Source: Ignavibacteria bacterium (GTDB lineage Bacteria; Bacteroidota; Ignavibacteria; Kapaibacteriales; UBA961). From it: a stretch of DNA of 50,736 bases. Within the stretch, counting starts at the first letter, position 1; each line of letters starts with the position of its first letter. Below the pieces are notes generated by a model. That model saw only the letters and a program-made list of their open reading frames with translations. It searched no databases and was not told the origin of the DNA. A program made the position numbers and the translations under genes. The DNA lies in NCBI GenBank assembly GCA_016873735.1, contig VGWD01000015.1, forward strand, positions 1 to 50,736, in the 5' to 3' direction. Of this stretch, positions 32,538-40,916 are shown piece after piece.

Positions 32538-34130
32538 TCAATGACCGGATTTGTGATTGACATGCTCTTGAATCTTCTGTGCTTTAATCTTGGGATATGC
32601 AGATGTGCCAAGGACAGTTTTTTCTATTGACCCAACCAATGTCTGCGCATATAATTCGGTTTTTGAAAGAAATGTCTTTGGAAAAACGCCAATCCATACA
32701 ATGAAAATGACAAGCGGTACCAATTGCCAATACTCGCTTCTTGTGAGATCAGTCAAACCATGATTTTTGGGATTATCATTCGTGCCAAACATCACTCTTT
32801 GGAACATCCACAATAAATAAACCGCTGCAAATATCACTCCTGATGCACTAAATATGCTATACCAAGGATTATTCAAAAACTTTGACTGAAATGAGCCAAA
32901 CAAGGTGAGGTATTCACCAATGAAGCCATTTAATCCGGGCAGACCGACTGATGCCATCATCGCGATGGTGAACATTGCTGCAAACTTGGGCATCACTTTG
33001 GTGATACCTCCAAAATCTGCAATCTCTCTAGTGTGACGGCGCTCATATAGCACACCGACACAAAGGAATAACATGCCTGTTGACAATCCATGATTGACCA
33101 TTTGAATGATTGCACCTTGCAAACCTTCAGGTGTTACAGACACAATTCCCAATACAACAAAACCCAAGTGACTCACCGATGAGTATGCAACGAGTTTTTT
33201 GATGTCCGTTTGGACCATTGCAACCAATGCACCATATATTACACCGATGACTGACAACCAAGCAATGGGATGTGCAAATTCATACAGGGCTTGTGGAAAT
33301 AATTCAAGATTGAATCTGATAAGGCCATAGGTGCCCATCTTAAGCAATACACCGGCCAGAATGACTGATCCTGCTGTAGGCGCCTGTACGTGCGCATCCG
33401 GAAGCCATGTGTGAAAAGGAAACAATGGGACTTTGATACAAAAAGACAAGGCAAATGCCAAGAACAACCAAATCTGTATATCAACCTGAATGCCTGGTGC
33501 CAATTGTTTTAATATCAAGAAATCTGTGGTGAAATGTCCGCCTGGTGTCCATTTTGCATATAATCCCATCCACACAATCGCGATGAGCATTAGCAATGAA
33601 CCAACCAATGTGTACAAAAAGAATTTCACTGCAGCATAGATTCTGTCCTTACCACCCCAAATACCAATCAAGAAATACATTGGAATAAGAATCAGCTCCC
33701 AAAACACATAAAACAACATTGTGTCAAGAGAGACAAATACACCAAGCATGCCGAATTCCAATAATAACATCATGGCATAATACTCTTTGAGTCTTTTGCC
33801 TATTGGTTCGAAGGATGCCAATATACTGATGGGCATGATGAATGTGGTTAGGACAACAAGCAATAAAGACATTCCATCCAATCCAATTCTAAATCCTGCA
33901 TCAATGGAAGGGATCCAAGGAATATTGGAATAAAATTGGAAACCATCCAATCCATCATTGAACGCAAACCACAAAGGAAGTGAGGCAAAGAATGTCAGCA
34001 TTGAAAAAATCAACGTGACATATTTTATCGCCTTCTCTTGAACTCTATCAATGAAAAGTATCGAGAGAAATCCCAATAGTGGCAGGAATAATGGCAAAAA
34101 AAGCAATCCTGCAGAATCAGTATGTGGCAT
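32538..34130 (-). CDS. nuoM: NADH-quinone oxidoreductase subunit M
   Basis: This 530-aa inner-membrane antiporter-like subunit of complex I has about 14 transmembrane segments. The conserved FHTWLPDAHVQAPTAGS precedes the lysine-bearing GVLLKMGTYGLIRF, and KKLVAYSSVSHLGFV carries the second conserved lysine. The conserved glutamate early in the fold lies in LLLEFGMLGVF. The C-terminal tail is basic. ATG 34130 is the first good start. A DUF420 gene separates it from nuoL (gap 69 bases). Confidence 0.95.
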   Translation of the reverse strand: MPHTDSAGLLFLPLFLPLLGFLSILFIDRVQEKAIKYVTLIFSMLTFFASLPLWFAFNDGLDGFQFYSNIPWIPSIDAGFRIGLDGMSLLLVVLTTFIMPISILASFEPIGKRLKEYYAMMLLLEFGMLGVFVSLDTMLFYVFWELILIPMYFLIGIWGGKDRIYAAVKFFLYTLVGSLLMLIAIVWMGLYAKWTPGGHFTTDFLILKQLAPGIQVDIQIWLFLAFALSFCIKVPLFPFHTWLPDAHVQAPTAGSVILAGVLLKMGTYGLIRFNLELFPQALYEFAHPIAWLSVIGVIYGALVAMVQTDIKKLVAYSSVSHLGFVVLGIVSVTPEGLQGAIIQMVNHGLSTGMLFLCVGVLYERRHTREIADFGGITKVMPKFAAMFTIAMMASVGLPGLNGFIGEYLTLFGSFQSKFLNNPWYSIFSASGVIFAAVYLLWMFQRVMFGTNDNPKNHGLTDLTRSEYWQLVPLVIFIVWIGVFPKTFLSKTELYAQTLVGSIEKTVLGTSAYPKIKAQKIQEHVNHKSGH

Positions 34131-34199
34131 GCTTTACTCTAAAGAACTGACAAAAGTTGTGAATACAAATGAAGAAGTGATAAGATCAAACAATTGATC

Positions 34200-34784
34200 T
34201 TATTGCCCCATTGTGTAATAAGGAGAAATCATCAGATATACGATAACTCCGGTAATTGTGACATATAACCAAATGGGCAATGTCCAACGAGCTATTTTCT
34301 TATGTAATGGGAACTCGGACCGCCATGCCCTTAGCAATGTGAATAATGCCAAAGGAACAATAATTGCTGCCAATACAATGTGTGTGATCAAAATCGTGGA
34401 ATACATGAAGCGAATCATACCTTCACCACCGAATGTGGTGGAAGGTGCCTGCGAATGATATGTCACATATGACAGCAAGAAAAGTATGGATAGTCCGAAA
34501 GCACTTATCATCATCATTCGATGAGCTGCTATACGCTTATTGCGAATGAAGTAGTATCCAAGTGTCAACAGTATGGTACAGGCAGAATTGATATATGCAT
34601 TCAACTTGGGCAAAACCATCACATTCAATCCCTCAATTGTAACAGCCTGTGGTACATACAATAAAAATGCCACGAGTATTACAACGATGATTGAAATAGA
34701 ATAAATCGTAAGTGACAATGTACGCTCACTCATCGATTTCAAGAGACTTGTTCCCTGCGCAGAGGGTTGATTGGCATTCATCAT
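34200..34784 (-). CDS. DUF420 membrane protein
   Basis: This ~194-aa inner-membrane protein has five hydrophobic segments, at roughly 20-40, 52-72, 85-105, 125-150 and 165-188. Conserved DUF420 histidines appear in IAAHRMMMISAF, YVTYHSQAPST and LITHIVLAAIIVPLAL. DUF420 members (YozB/CtaM relatives) usually lie near cytochrome oxidase genes and are linked to its assembly. Here the gene sits between nuoL and nuoM, which is unusual. ATG 34784 overlaps the nuoL stop as ATGA, so translation is coupled; in-frame starts at 34799 and 34811 also exist. Assignment to the family is good; a role in a respiratory complex is inference. Confidence 0.8.
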   Translation of the reverse strand: MMNANQPSAQGTSLLKSMSERTLSLTIYSISIIVVILVAFLLYVPQAVTIEGLNVMVLPKLNAYINSACTILLTLGYYFIRNKRIAAHRMMMISAFGLSILFLLSYVTYHSQAPSTTFGGEGMIRFMYSTILITHIVLAAIIVPLALFTLLRAWRSEFPLHKKIARWTLPIWLYVTITGVIVYLMISPYYTMGQ

Positions 34785-36739
34785 GCGATTGTCATCCATA
34801 ATATGATACAAACTATTCCCAATAACATGAGAAGCGCATAATTTTGCGCAATACCGGTTTGAATTTTTCGAAGTGATTCAGCCCATACAGCAATTGATCG
34901 AGCACTTCCATTAACGACACCGTCAATCACTTTTACATCAAATATTTTCCATAATGCTTCAAGCGACATGGTATAAGTAGGGCGAACAATAATCGCATGA
35001 TAAATCTCATCTACCCAATATTTATTCCATAACAATGCATATAACCCTTTGTTTTTGGAAGCAAGTTCATCAGGTTTTGAGGATGACTTTTTATACAAAG
35101 AAGTAGCAATCAAAATACCAATGATTGCAACTCCTAAAGATCCGGCCATCAAACCCCATTCAAGAATTAGTGAGTGTGCATGTTCACCATGGCTCTTGGC
35201 AAGAATCTCATGTGCATTGTGAAAAATCGGATGAAGCCAATGCTCAAGAATATTGATATCTGCACCGAAAGACAATGCCTTGGGTATACCAAGGAAACCA
35301 CCGAGAACAGATAGAATTGCAAGAATCCACAATGGAATTGTCATGGTTGCTGGCGACTCATGCGGATGGACATGATGGTGATCAAAGCGTTCTTCACCAT
35401 GAAAAGTCAGATAAAGCAAACGGAACATGTAAAATGCGGTACACAATGCTGCAAGCACTCCTGCACCCCAAAGAATAGGACTTCCATTCAAAAAAGCATA
35501 CCAGAGTATTTCATCTTTGGAGAAGAAACCGGAGAATGGAAAAATACCTGCAATAGCAATGGTGCCAAGGAGAAATGTGAAATATGTTTGTGGCATATAC
35601 TTTTTCAATCCACCCATTTTCTGAATGTCTTGCTCTTCATGCATACCATGAATAACTGACCCTGAACCCAAGAATAACAATGCCTTGAAAAAAGCATGTG
35701 TCATTACATGAAACACGGCTGCAGTATAAGCTCCAACACCCAATGCGACAAACATGAAACCAAGCTGACTCACCGTAGAATATGCAAGTACTTTTTTGAT
35801 ATCATTTTGAACAATGCCAACTGTGGCCGCTATTAAGGCAGTGGTTATTCCAATACCGGTAATCACTGCCATGGTTGTATGAGACATTGCAAACAATGTG
35901 GAATTTCTTGCGATGAGAAATATGCCTGCGGTAACCATGGTTGCAGCATGAATCAAAGCCGAAACGGGTGTCGGGCCTGCCATCGCATCAGGAAGCCAAA
36001 CGCCAAGTGGAATTTGAGCTGATTTTCCGGTACATCCCAAGAAGAGTAATAATGTGATTGCAGTGATAAGGCCGGCATCAACGCCCTGTGTTGCAGCCAT
36101 CATGTCCACGGTTGCATAATCCAATGATCCAAAACGCCAAAAGATGAGAAACATCGCAATGAGTACGCCAAAGTCGCCTATGCGATTTACGATGAATGCT
36201 TTCTTTGCTGCATCACCGGTCCAAACGATATGTGACCCCTCGAATGTTCTATCATACCAAAATCCGATCAGAAGATATGAACAAAGCCCCACTCCTTCCC
36301 AGCCAAGAAATGTCAAAACAAAATTGTTTGCAAGAACAAGATTCAACATCATGAATACAAACAAATTCAAATAGGCGAAGAAGCGTGGAAAGCTTTTGTC
36401 TCCATGCATATAACCAATTGAATAAATGTGAATGAGCGTACCGATACCGGTTATAATGAGTGTATAAAGGATTGATAACTGATCTACTTGATAGGCAATA
36501 TCAATGGACAATGCCCCGGTATGAATCCATGGGAATAGTCGGATGACATGCGTTCTTGCCTCCGGGGCTTCGCCTGTCAATTGCAGGAAAATTCCAACGG
36601 CCACCAAAAATGCACCCCCTACAGCAGCACTGGCTATTCCACCAATGAGTTGCTCATTGCGGATATGCTTGCCGAAGAAACCAATGATGAAAAATCCAAT
36701 GAGCGGAAGGAGAGGAACGAGGTAAATCAACTCAGCCAT
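34781..36739 (-). CDS. nuoL: NADH-quinone oxidoreductase subunit L
   Basis: This 652-aa largest antiporter-like subunit of complex I has ~16 transmembrane segments and the long C-terminal lateral helix. FLGWEGVGLCSYLLIGFW holds the conserved glutamate, and LPDAMAGPTPVSALIHAATM and KKVLAYSTVSQLGFM the channel residues. Length and order are normal. nuoL is the first gene of the cluster, with nuoM and nuoN following; nuoA-K genes are not in the window. A candidate -7 element lies 25 bases upstream. Confidence 0.96.
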   Translation of the reverse strand: MAELIYLVPLLPLIGFFIIGFFGKHIRNEQLIGGIASAAVGGAFLVAVGIFLQLTGEAPEARTHVIRLFPWIHTGALSIDIAYQVDQLSILYTLIITGIGTLIHIYSIGYMHGDKSFPRFFAYLNLFVFMMLNLVLANNFVLTFLGWEGVGLCSYLLIGFWYDRTFEGSHIVWTGDAAKKAFIVNRIGDFGVLIAMFLIFWRFGSLDYATVDMMAATQGVDAGLITAITLLLFLGCTGKSAQIPLGVWLPDAMAGPTPVSALIHAATMVTAGIFLIARNSTLFAMSHTTMAVITGIGITTALIAATVGIVQNDIKKVLAYSTVSQLGFMFVALGVGAYTAAVFHVMTHAFFKALLFLGSGSVIHGMHEEQDIQKMGGLKKYMPQTYFTFLLGTIAIAGIFPFSGFFSKDEILWYAFLNGSPILWGAGVLAALCTAFYMFRLLYLTFHGEERFDHHHVHPHESPATMTIPLWILAILSVLGGFLGIPKALSFGADINILEHWLHPIFHNAHEILAKSHGEHAHSLILEWGLMAGSLGVAIIGILIATSLYKKSSSKPDELASKNKGLYALLWNKYWVDEIYHAIIVRPTYTMSLEALWKIFDVKVIDGVVNGSARSIAVWAESLRKIQTGIAQNYALLMLLGIVCIILWMTIA

Positions 36740-36764
36740 ATAAACACTTTATGTTAATTGTAAT

Positions 36765-36772
36765 CAAAGTTA
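36765..36772 (-). promoter_or_regulatory. Possible -7 element before nuoL (TAACTTTG)
   Basis: This exactly matches TAnnTTTG on the minus strand in the 39-base gap between the glutamine amidotransferase stop and nuoL. The -33 position is not convincing. It would allow the nuo cluster to be transcribed separately from the upstream gene. Confidence 0.3.
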
Positions 36773-36778
36773 ATAAAG

Positions 36779-37669
36779 TCACGATTCAGAAATAAGATGC
36801 TCGATTGGCAAATCAATATTTCTGAAATGAATACGCATGTTCTCATCAACAGTCAACATTGAATTTCGCTCTACTTTCATCCATTCAGATCGTTTGGATG
36901 TGAATGGTTCAGAAGCAACGACAATTGCATGTGGTTTGCCTGTGCTCGGCTCCATCATGCAAGATTCCTCTCTACAATGATATTCGGTGCCATACATATA
37001 GTACATTGAAGCTGGTTGCACGCTATGATTTGTAGTGTAGCGAACCGCAATCAAACTATCACCATCTGTCAGACATGCATTGATATAAGAATGTTGCTTT
37101 ATCGAAGATTCAAGCAATATCTTGCTTAGGTCTTGCAAAGCCGATTCCATAGCATTCATCAATTGTTCGCTTGTAATGTCCGCATATGGGTCATCTATAT
37201 GATTCAATATCAAACCAAACAAATGCTCTGAATCCGTTGAACCTGAAATTGCATCATATGAGGTGTCATTCAAACTTCTCAAAAGGGATCTGCGTATTTC
37301 CTTGAAACCGCCAATCACACCATTGTGCATGAACATCAAACGACCGCATGTGAATGGATGAGAATTGTATTCCTCAACCGGCATGCCGGGCGAAGCAGCC
37401 CGAATATGTGCAAAGATCGATGGTGCATGTATTTTTCTTGCCAGATTTCGAAGATTCTGATCGCTCCAGGCCGGCTTTATACTTCGGAAAACGCATGGCT
37501 CAGGGTCCAAACCCGGGGCATACCATCCTATACCAAATCCATCGCCATTGACTTGCGCACTCATCTCTCCGGCATTCACGCTCTGTGCGGAAATCAGCGA
37601 ATACCTCGGCTTATAGAGCAGGTCGTCCGCTAAAACCGGACTCCCCAGATATGCGACAAATCTGCACAT
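36779..37669 (-). CDS. Class II glutamine amidotransferase, EgtC/YafJ-like
   Basis: This 296-aa Ntn-type glutaminase-like domain protein has Met removal exposing the nucleophile Cys2 (MCRFVAYLG), so ATG 37669 is the functional start although the frame extends to 37747. NGDGFGIGWYAPG, FAHIRAASPG and FMHNGVIGGF are the typical substrate-binding and oxyanion segments. Related proteins include EgtC, which hydrolyses gamma-glutamyl bonds in ergothioneine synthesis, and the YafJ group. No egtB or egtD gene is nearby, so ergothioneine synthesis is not supported by this window. The unit has its own candidate promoter at 37696-37726. Confidence 0.88.
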   Translation of the reverse strand: MCRFVAYLGSPVLADDLLYKPRYSLISAQSVNAGEMSAQVNGDGFGIGWYAPGLDPEPCVFRSIKPAWSDQNLRNLARKIHAPSIFAHIRAASPGMPVEEYNSHPFTCGRLMFMHNGVIGGFKEIRRSLLRSLNDTSYDAISGSTDSEHLFGLILNHIDDPYADITSEQLMNAMESALQDLSKILLESSIKQHSYINACLTDGDSLIAVRYTTNHSVQPASMYYMYGTEYHCREESCMMEPSTGKPHAIVVASEPFTSKRSEWMKVERNSMLTVDENMRIHFRNIDLPIEHLISES

Positions 37670-37695
37670 ACGGAAATTCTCGCTTAAAAAGTGCC

Positions 37696-37726
37696 TAAAA
37701 ATACGAAAGAGCGAACACTTGACCAA
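37696..37726 (-). promoter_or_regulatory. Candidate promoter for the glutamine amidotransferase gene
   Basis: Minus strand TTGG, 19 bases, TATTTTTA. The -33 half and spacing match the candidates at 8719-8748 and 26390-26419, and the -7 is one base from TAnnTTTG. It lies 27 bases upstream of ATG 37669. Confidence 0.45.
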
Positions 37727-37794
37727 CCACGGAATACCATCAATCAAAGTTCAAAGCAGGTTGAATGAAAAGTTTTTCACAGTTTTTCAACATA

Positions 37795-37829
37795 AAAAAA
37801 TCCGCTTGATTCACAGAATTCAAGCGGAT
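37795..37829 (-). terminator. Rho-independent terminator after the CADD-like gene (minus strand)
   Basis: ATCCGCTTGA (37800-37809) pairs with TCAAGCGGAT (37820-37829) around a 10-base loop, with a T run on the minus strand to 37795. It lies 21 bases after the stop codon of the CADD-like gene. Confidence 0.88.
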
Positions 37830-37849
37830 CTGACCGAAGTCTTTATTGA

Positions 37850-38539
37850 TCAAGCAGCTTGCTTGTCAACACAATATGTTTCATACACACCATCAAGAAG
37901 AAGATTCAAAGCATCTGCTGCTTCTCTTGCAGCATCAAGTGCTATGATTTTTTGATCATCTGTTGTGCAAAGACGAACAAGTGCATCCCGAGTGACTTGT
38001 CTGTGAATAATATCGGCATCTTCATGCACCTCAAAGAACACAAGCGCATCTTCACAGTCCAAATTATATTTGTTCTTCAAGCCTTCAATCTTGGTTGTGC
38101 AGATTTCAGGAATTTGTGATTCATAAGCATACAAAGCAGCAAGGCCTTCAGCCGGATTATCTTTTCCGGCAAGTTCTTTAAGAATTTTGACGGATTGCTT
38201 TGTATGCGGGAGATATTTGCGAGACATCATTTCTTCTCTGCTGATACCGAGAGCATCACCGAATCTACGCCAGAGTTCAGGGTGATTGTTTGGGCCATGC
38301 TCCTCTTCAATCAAGTTTTCAAGTAGCATTTGGCGCACTTCCATGTCATCGCACTTGGAATGTGTGGCACTGACATATGTCGGGAAATGATGCACTTGTT
38401 GATAATATTCAAGGGCATATTCACGTAACATTTGAATTGTCAAATCGCCCGTGTTCCACATTTGATAAAAAGGATGCTGGAGCATGTGACGCTCATTGAT
38501 GATTGCATCAAGTTTTTGGAGAAATTCTTCATTTGTCAT
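37850..38539 (-). CDS. CADD-family di-iron protein, likely self-sacrificing p-aminobenzoate synthase
   Basis: This 229-aa helical protein of the TenA/PqqC-like heme-oxygenase fold is clearly closest to Chlamydia CADD (CT610), for example in HSKCDDMEVRQMLLENL and LYAYESQIPEI. All six metal ligands of CADD have counterparts two residues earlier: Glu79, His86, Glu140, His172, Asp176 and His179. The Tyr that CADD sacrifices as precursor (Tyr27) corresponds to Tyr25 in HPFYQMW, and Lys152 corresponds to Lys150. CADD makes p-aminobenzoate for folate from its own side chain in organisms that lack pabABC. Here the same chemistry is inferred from residue conservation. It has its own terminator and a possible -7 element at 38581-38588. 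Confidence 0.87.
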   Translation of the reverse strand: MTNEEFLQKLDAIINERHMLQHPFYQMWNTGDLTIQMLREYALEYYQQVHHFPTYVSATHSKCDDMEVRQMLLENLIEEEHGPNNHPELWRRFGDALGISREEMMSRKYLPHTKQSVKILKELAGKDNPAEGLAALYAYESQIPEICTTKIEGLKNKYNLDCEDALVFFEVHEDADIIHRQVTRDALVRLCTTDDQKIIALDAAREAADALNLLLDGVYETYCVDKQAA

Positions 38540-38580
38540 GATTATGTCCTGAGAAAAATTTGATCATAAATATTGGTCGA

Positions 38581-38588
38581 CAAAAATA
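38581..38588 (-). promoter_or_regulatory. Possible -7 element before the CADD-like gene (TATTTTTG)
   Basis: This exactly matches TAnnTTTG on the minus strand, 41 bases before ATG 38539, in the divergent gap with the glycosylasparaginase gene. A convincing -33 is lacking. Confidence 0.35.
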
Positions 38589-38640
38589 GTGTTTTTTCGT
38601 AGTTTACCCCCATAATTTTTCCTCTATCTCTCGGTGCTCC

Positions 38641-39639
38641 ATGAGAATGACCAGAAGGTCGATACTTGGCTTGGCAATTTCGGGATTCATCGCCAAAGCC
38701 GCAACTCAGTCGACAAAGAATGAAACTCAAAAAAACAGCATGTCCAATTCAGATTCCGATTCCGGAATAAGGGTACTATCCACTTGGCCATTCGGAATAT
38801 CGGCTAATGATAGAGCCATGAAAATATTAATGCAAAACGGTTCGGCATTGGATGCCGTGGAAGAAGGTGTAAGGGTCACAGAAGCGGATCCCTCAGTCAC
38901 GTCCGTGGGATATAATGGGAGCTTGGACCGAGACGGCCGGCTCACTTTGGATGCTTGCATAATGGACCATAGAGGAATGTGCGGTTCAGTGGCATGCTTA
39001 GAGCATATCAAACATCCCATTTCCGTGGCTAGAGCAATCATGGAACATACCCCTCATGTTATGCTTGTTGGCTCTGGAGCTCTGCAATTTGCTGAAGATA
39101 AAGGCTTTATGCGTGAGAATATTGTTACTGAAGATGCTTTACGAAGATGGAATGAGTGGAAACAATCAAAAGCAGTTCCACCCCCAACTCCGGAGAATCA
39201 TGATACAATAGGCATGCTTGCTTTGGATTCCAAAGGCAATCTTTCCGGAGCATGCACAACAAGCGGGCTTTCATATAAATTACCCGGCAGAGTCGGTGAC
39301 TCTCCATTGATCGGCCCCGGATTATATGTTGATAATGAAATTGGGGCAGCCACAGCAACTGGAGTTGGCGAAGCCATCATTCGAGTGGTAGGCAGTTTCT
39401 TGATTGTGGAATTGATGAGGTCAGGAATGGAGCCCGAAGCAGCTTGCAAAGAAGCTGTGAAGAGGATAGTGAAAAAGCATCCTGAATCATATTCATCCTT
39501 ACAGATTGGATTCATTGCCATCAGAAAAGATGGAAAGATTGGAGCTTATGGTATGAGAAAAAAGGAATTCTCGTATTCCTTGACGGATGAACAATATCCC
39601 CAAGGAACAGTAGTCAGCGCTCCGTCTTGGCTGGATTAA
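38641..39639 (+). CDS. Glycosylasparaginase (N4-(beta-N-acetylglucosaminyl)-L-asparaginase)
   Basis: This 332-aa Ntn hydrolase is made as a precursor and cut between Asp188 and Thr189 (HDTIGMLALDSKG), where Thr becomes the nucleophile. SGLSYKLPGRVGDSP and GAATATGVGEAI are the substrate-binding segments of the family. It splits the GlcNAc-Asn bond left after proteolysis of N-glycoproteins. The N-terminus TRRSILGLAISGFIAKA looks like a Tat signal, so the mature enzyme is probably periplasmic. ATG 38641 and ATG 38647 are both possible. Its TAA stop shares the palindrome TTAA with the convergent acyltransferase stop. A functional link with the PNGase-like gene at 4-6 kb is suggestive. Confidence 0.92.
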   Translation: MRMTRRSILGLAISGFIAKAATQSTKNETQKNSMSNSDSDSGIRVLSTWPFGISANDRAMKILMQNGSALDAVEEGVRVTEADPSVTSVGYNGSLDRDGRLTLDACIMDHRGMCGSVACLEHIKHPISVARAIMEHTPHVMLVGSGALQFAEDKGFMRENIVTEDALRRWNEWKQSKAVPPPTPENHDTIGMLALDSKGNLSGACTTSGLSYKLPGRVGDSPLIGPGLYVDNEIGAATATGVGEAIIRVVGSFLIVELMRSGMEPEAACKEAVKRIVKKHPESYSSLQIGFIAIRKDGKIGAYGMRKKEFSYSLTDEQYPQGTVVSAPSWLD

Positions 39640-40775
39640 TGCTTCTTGAAGAGAAAAGAAATCACATAAATGAACATGCTTACTCTCAGTGACCATTCAG
39701 CATGCTTAGGCAAATACTTCTTATACGTATTCCAAGCATAAGCATATCCATATACCACACCGGCCACCGAAAGTGTCAATATGAAAATGTGCCAGGGATT
39801 CACATAAACAGGCAACATTGCGAGCAATACCTCACCGGAAATTGGTGCTCCATAGATGATGATTCCCTGCCCCACATAAATGACCAATGATTCTTTTCCA
39901 CTGAGCGACAGCATTCTGGAAATAGGGCCTTTCAAATGATCTTGCACTAGATACAAAGCAGCAAATAATGTAAGAACACCAGCTATCCGGAATAGCATAT
40001 GCATCGGGGATACCAGCCACCAGTTCAAACTTGCATCATAATATGACCAAGGAATTCTCGAAGATGCATAGACTATACCCATCAATAGCGGCCCTATCAG
40101 GAGATATTGCAAAGCTCTCTGCCTTCTTGAATCGGCAATCATGAAATAATGCGTAATGATATAACCAGCAAAATAATAGACCGACCAAGGAAACAAGGGG
40201 AATGAAGCCTGTGGATATGTTGTGACATACATTCTGAAAAAAGTGGGAATTTCAGCAATTGTTGCCGGATCTATACTCCATACAAAAGGTGTGAACATGC
40301 TTATCGATAAGAATGTACACCATGCAAAAATCACCATGTTGGAAAGCGACCTTACAAGCAACAATCCCGCCAATGCAATAAATGATGAAGCAACAATCAA
40401 TTGAAGAACATTGCAATCAAGAAAAGTCACCCATTGCTCGGGAGTGAAATTGAGCATTTTTACAAATGAAAAGCGCGGAGGCTGCAATGAATACCCAATG
40501 GCAAGAATGAACAATAATCTCCGAACATAACTCCAAAGGGGTTTTCCATAGGATATATAATCATTGATTTTTGCATCCAATGCCAGTCTGAACCCCGCCC
40601 CGGCACAGAAAATGAACGCCACAGCAACAAAGCCATTGCTTATCTGCAATATCGAAAACAAGGGATTATTCTTATAAGCGGCATCCAGGAAGGCATTGAC
40701 TGCATGCGTTTCTATCATCCAAATGCATGCTATGCCACGTAAGATGTCTATGAATGTAAGTCTTTGCGAAGCCAT
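39636..40775 (-). CDS. HGSNAT/DUF1624-like membrane acyltransferase
   Basis: This 379-aa inner-membrane protein has about 10 hydrophobic segments. The opening RLTFIDILRGIACIWMIETH matches the heparan-alpha-glucosaminide N-acetyltransferase catalytic family (Arg, Asp and His of R-x-D-x-RG ... H). It is expected to move an acyl group, usually acetyl, onto an extracytoplasmic sugar or related acceptor; the substrate is not known. ATG 40775 is preferred because the family starts there; the frame extends to 40847. A TAnnTTTG-type -7 element stands 61 bases upstream. The gene converges on glycosylasparaginase with a shared TTAA, so both touch GlcNAc-type chemistry, which may be coincidence. Confidence 0.78.
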   Translation of the reverse strand: MASQRLTFIDILRGIACIWMIETHAVNAFLDAAYKNNPLFSILQISNGFVAVAFIFCAGAGFRLALDAKINDYISYGKPLWSYVRRLLFILAIGYSLQPPRFSFVKMLNFTPEQWVTFLDCNVLQLIVASSFIALAGLLLVRSLSNMVIFAWCTFLSISMFTPFVWSIDPATIAEIPTFFRMYVTTYPQASFPLFPWSVYYFAGYIITHYFMIADSRRQRALQYLLIGPLLMGIVYASSRIPWSYYDASLNWWLVSPMHMLFRIAGVLTLFAALYLVQDHLKGPISRMLSLSGKESLVIYVGQGIIIYGAPISGEVLLAMLPVYVNPWHIFILTLSVAGVVYGYAYAWNTYKKYLPKHAEWSLRVSMFIYVISFLFKKH

Positions 40776-40835
40776 GCGCCTTTGATCAGCGAATAGTGGT
40801 AAATTTGCATGAATTAATGTTTCGTTCAAGTATGA

Positions 40836-40843
40836 CAAAGATA
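40836..40843 (-). promoter_or_regulatory. Possible -7 element before the acyltransferase gene (TATCTTTG)
   Basis: This exactly matches TAnnTTTG on the minus strand, about 60 bases before ATG 40775. No good -33 is visible. Confidence 0.3.
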
Positions 40844-40916
40844 GCAAAAAACTTTCGTGGGGAATGAGGCGGCAGGATCTTCGCGAATACCAAGAAACAA
40901 ACTCTTTCTTCGATTC

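Noticed and set aside
36779-37669. Assignment of the class II glutamine amidotransferase as EgtC of an ergothioneine pathway.
   Set aside because: No egtB, egtD or egtE homologue is in the window, and YafJ-like relatives share the same motifs, so the narrower name is not justified.
37768-37792. Near-direct repeat of CAGTTTTTCA-like units between the CADD terminator and the amidotransferase gene.
   Set aside because: Two short imperfect copies in AT-rich DNA with no further repeats; not a CRISPR and not clearly a binding site.
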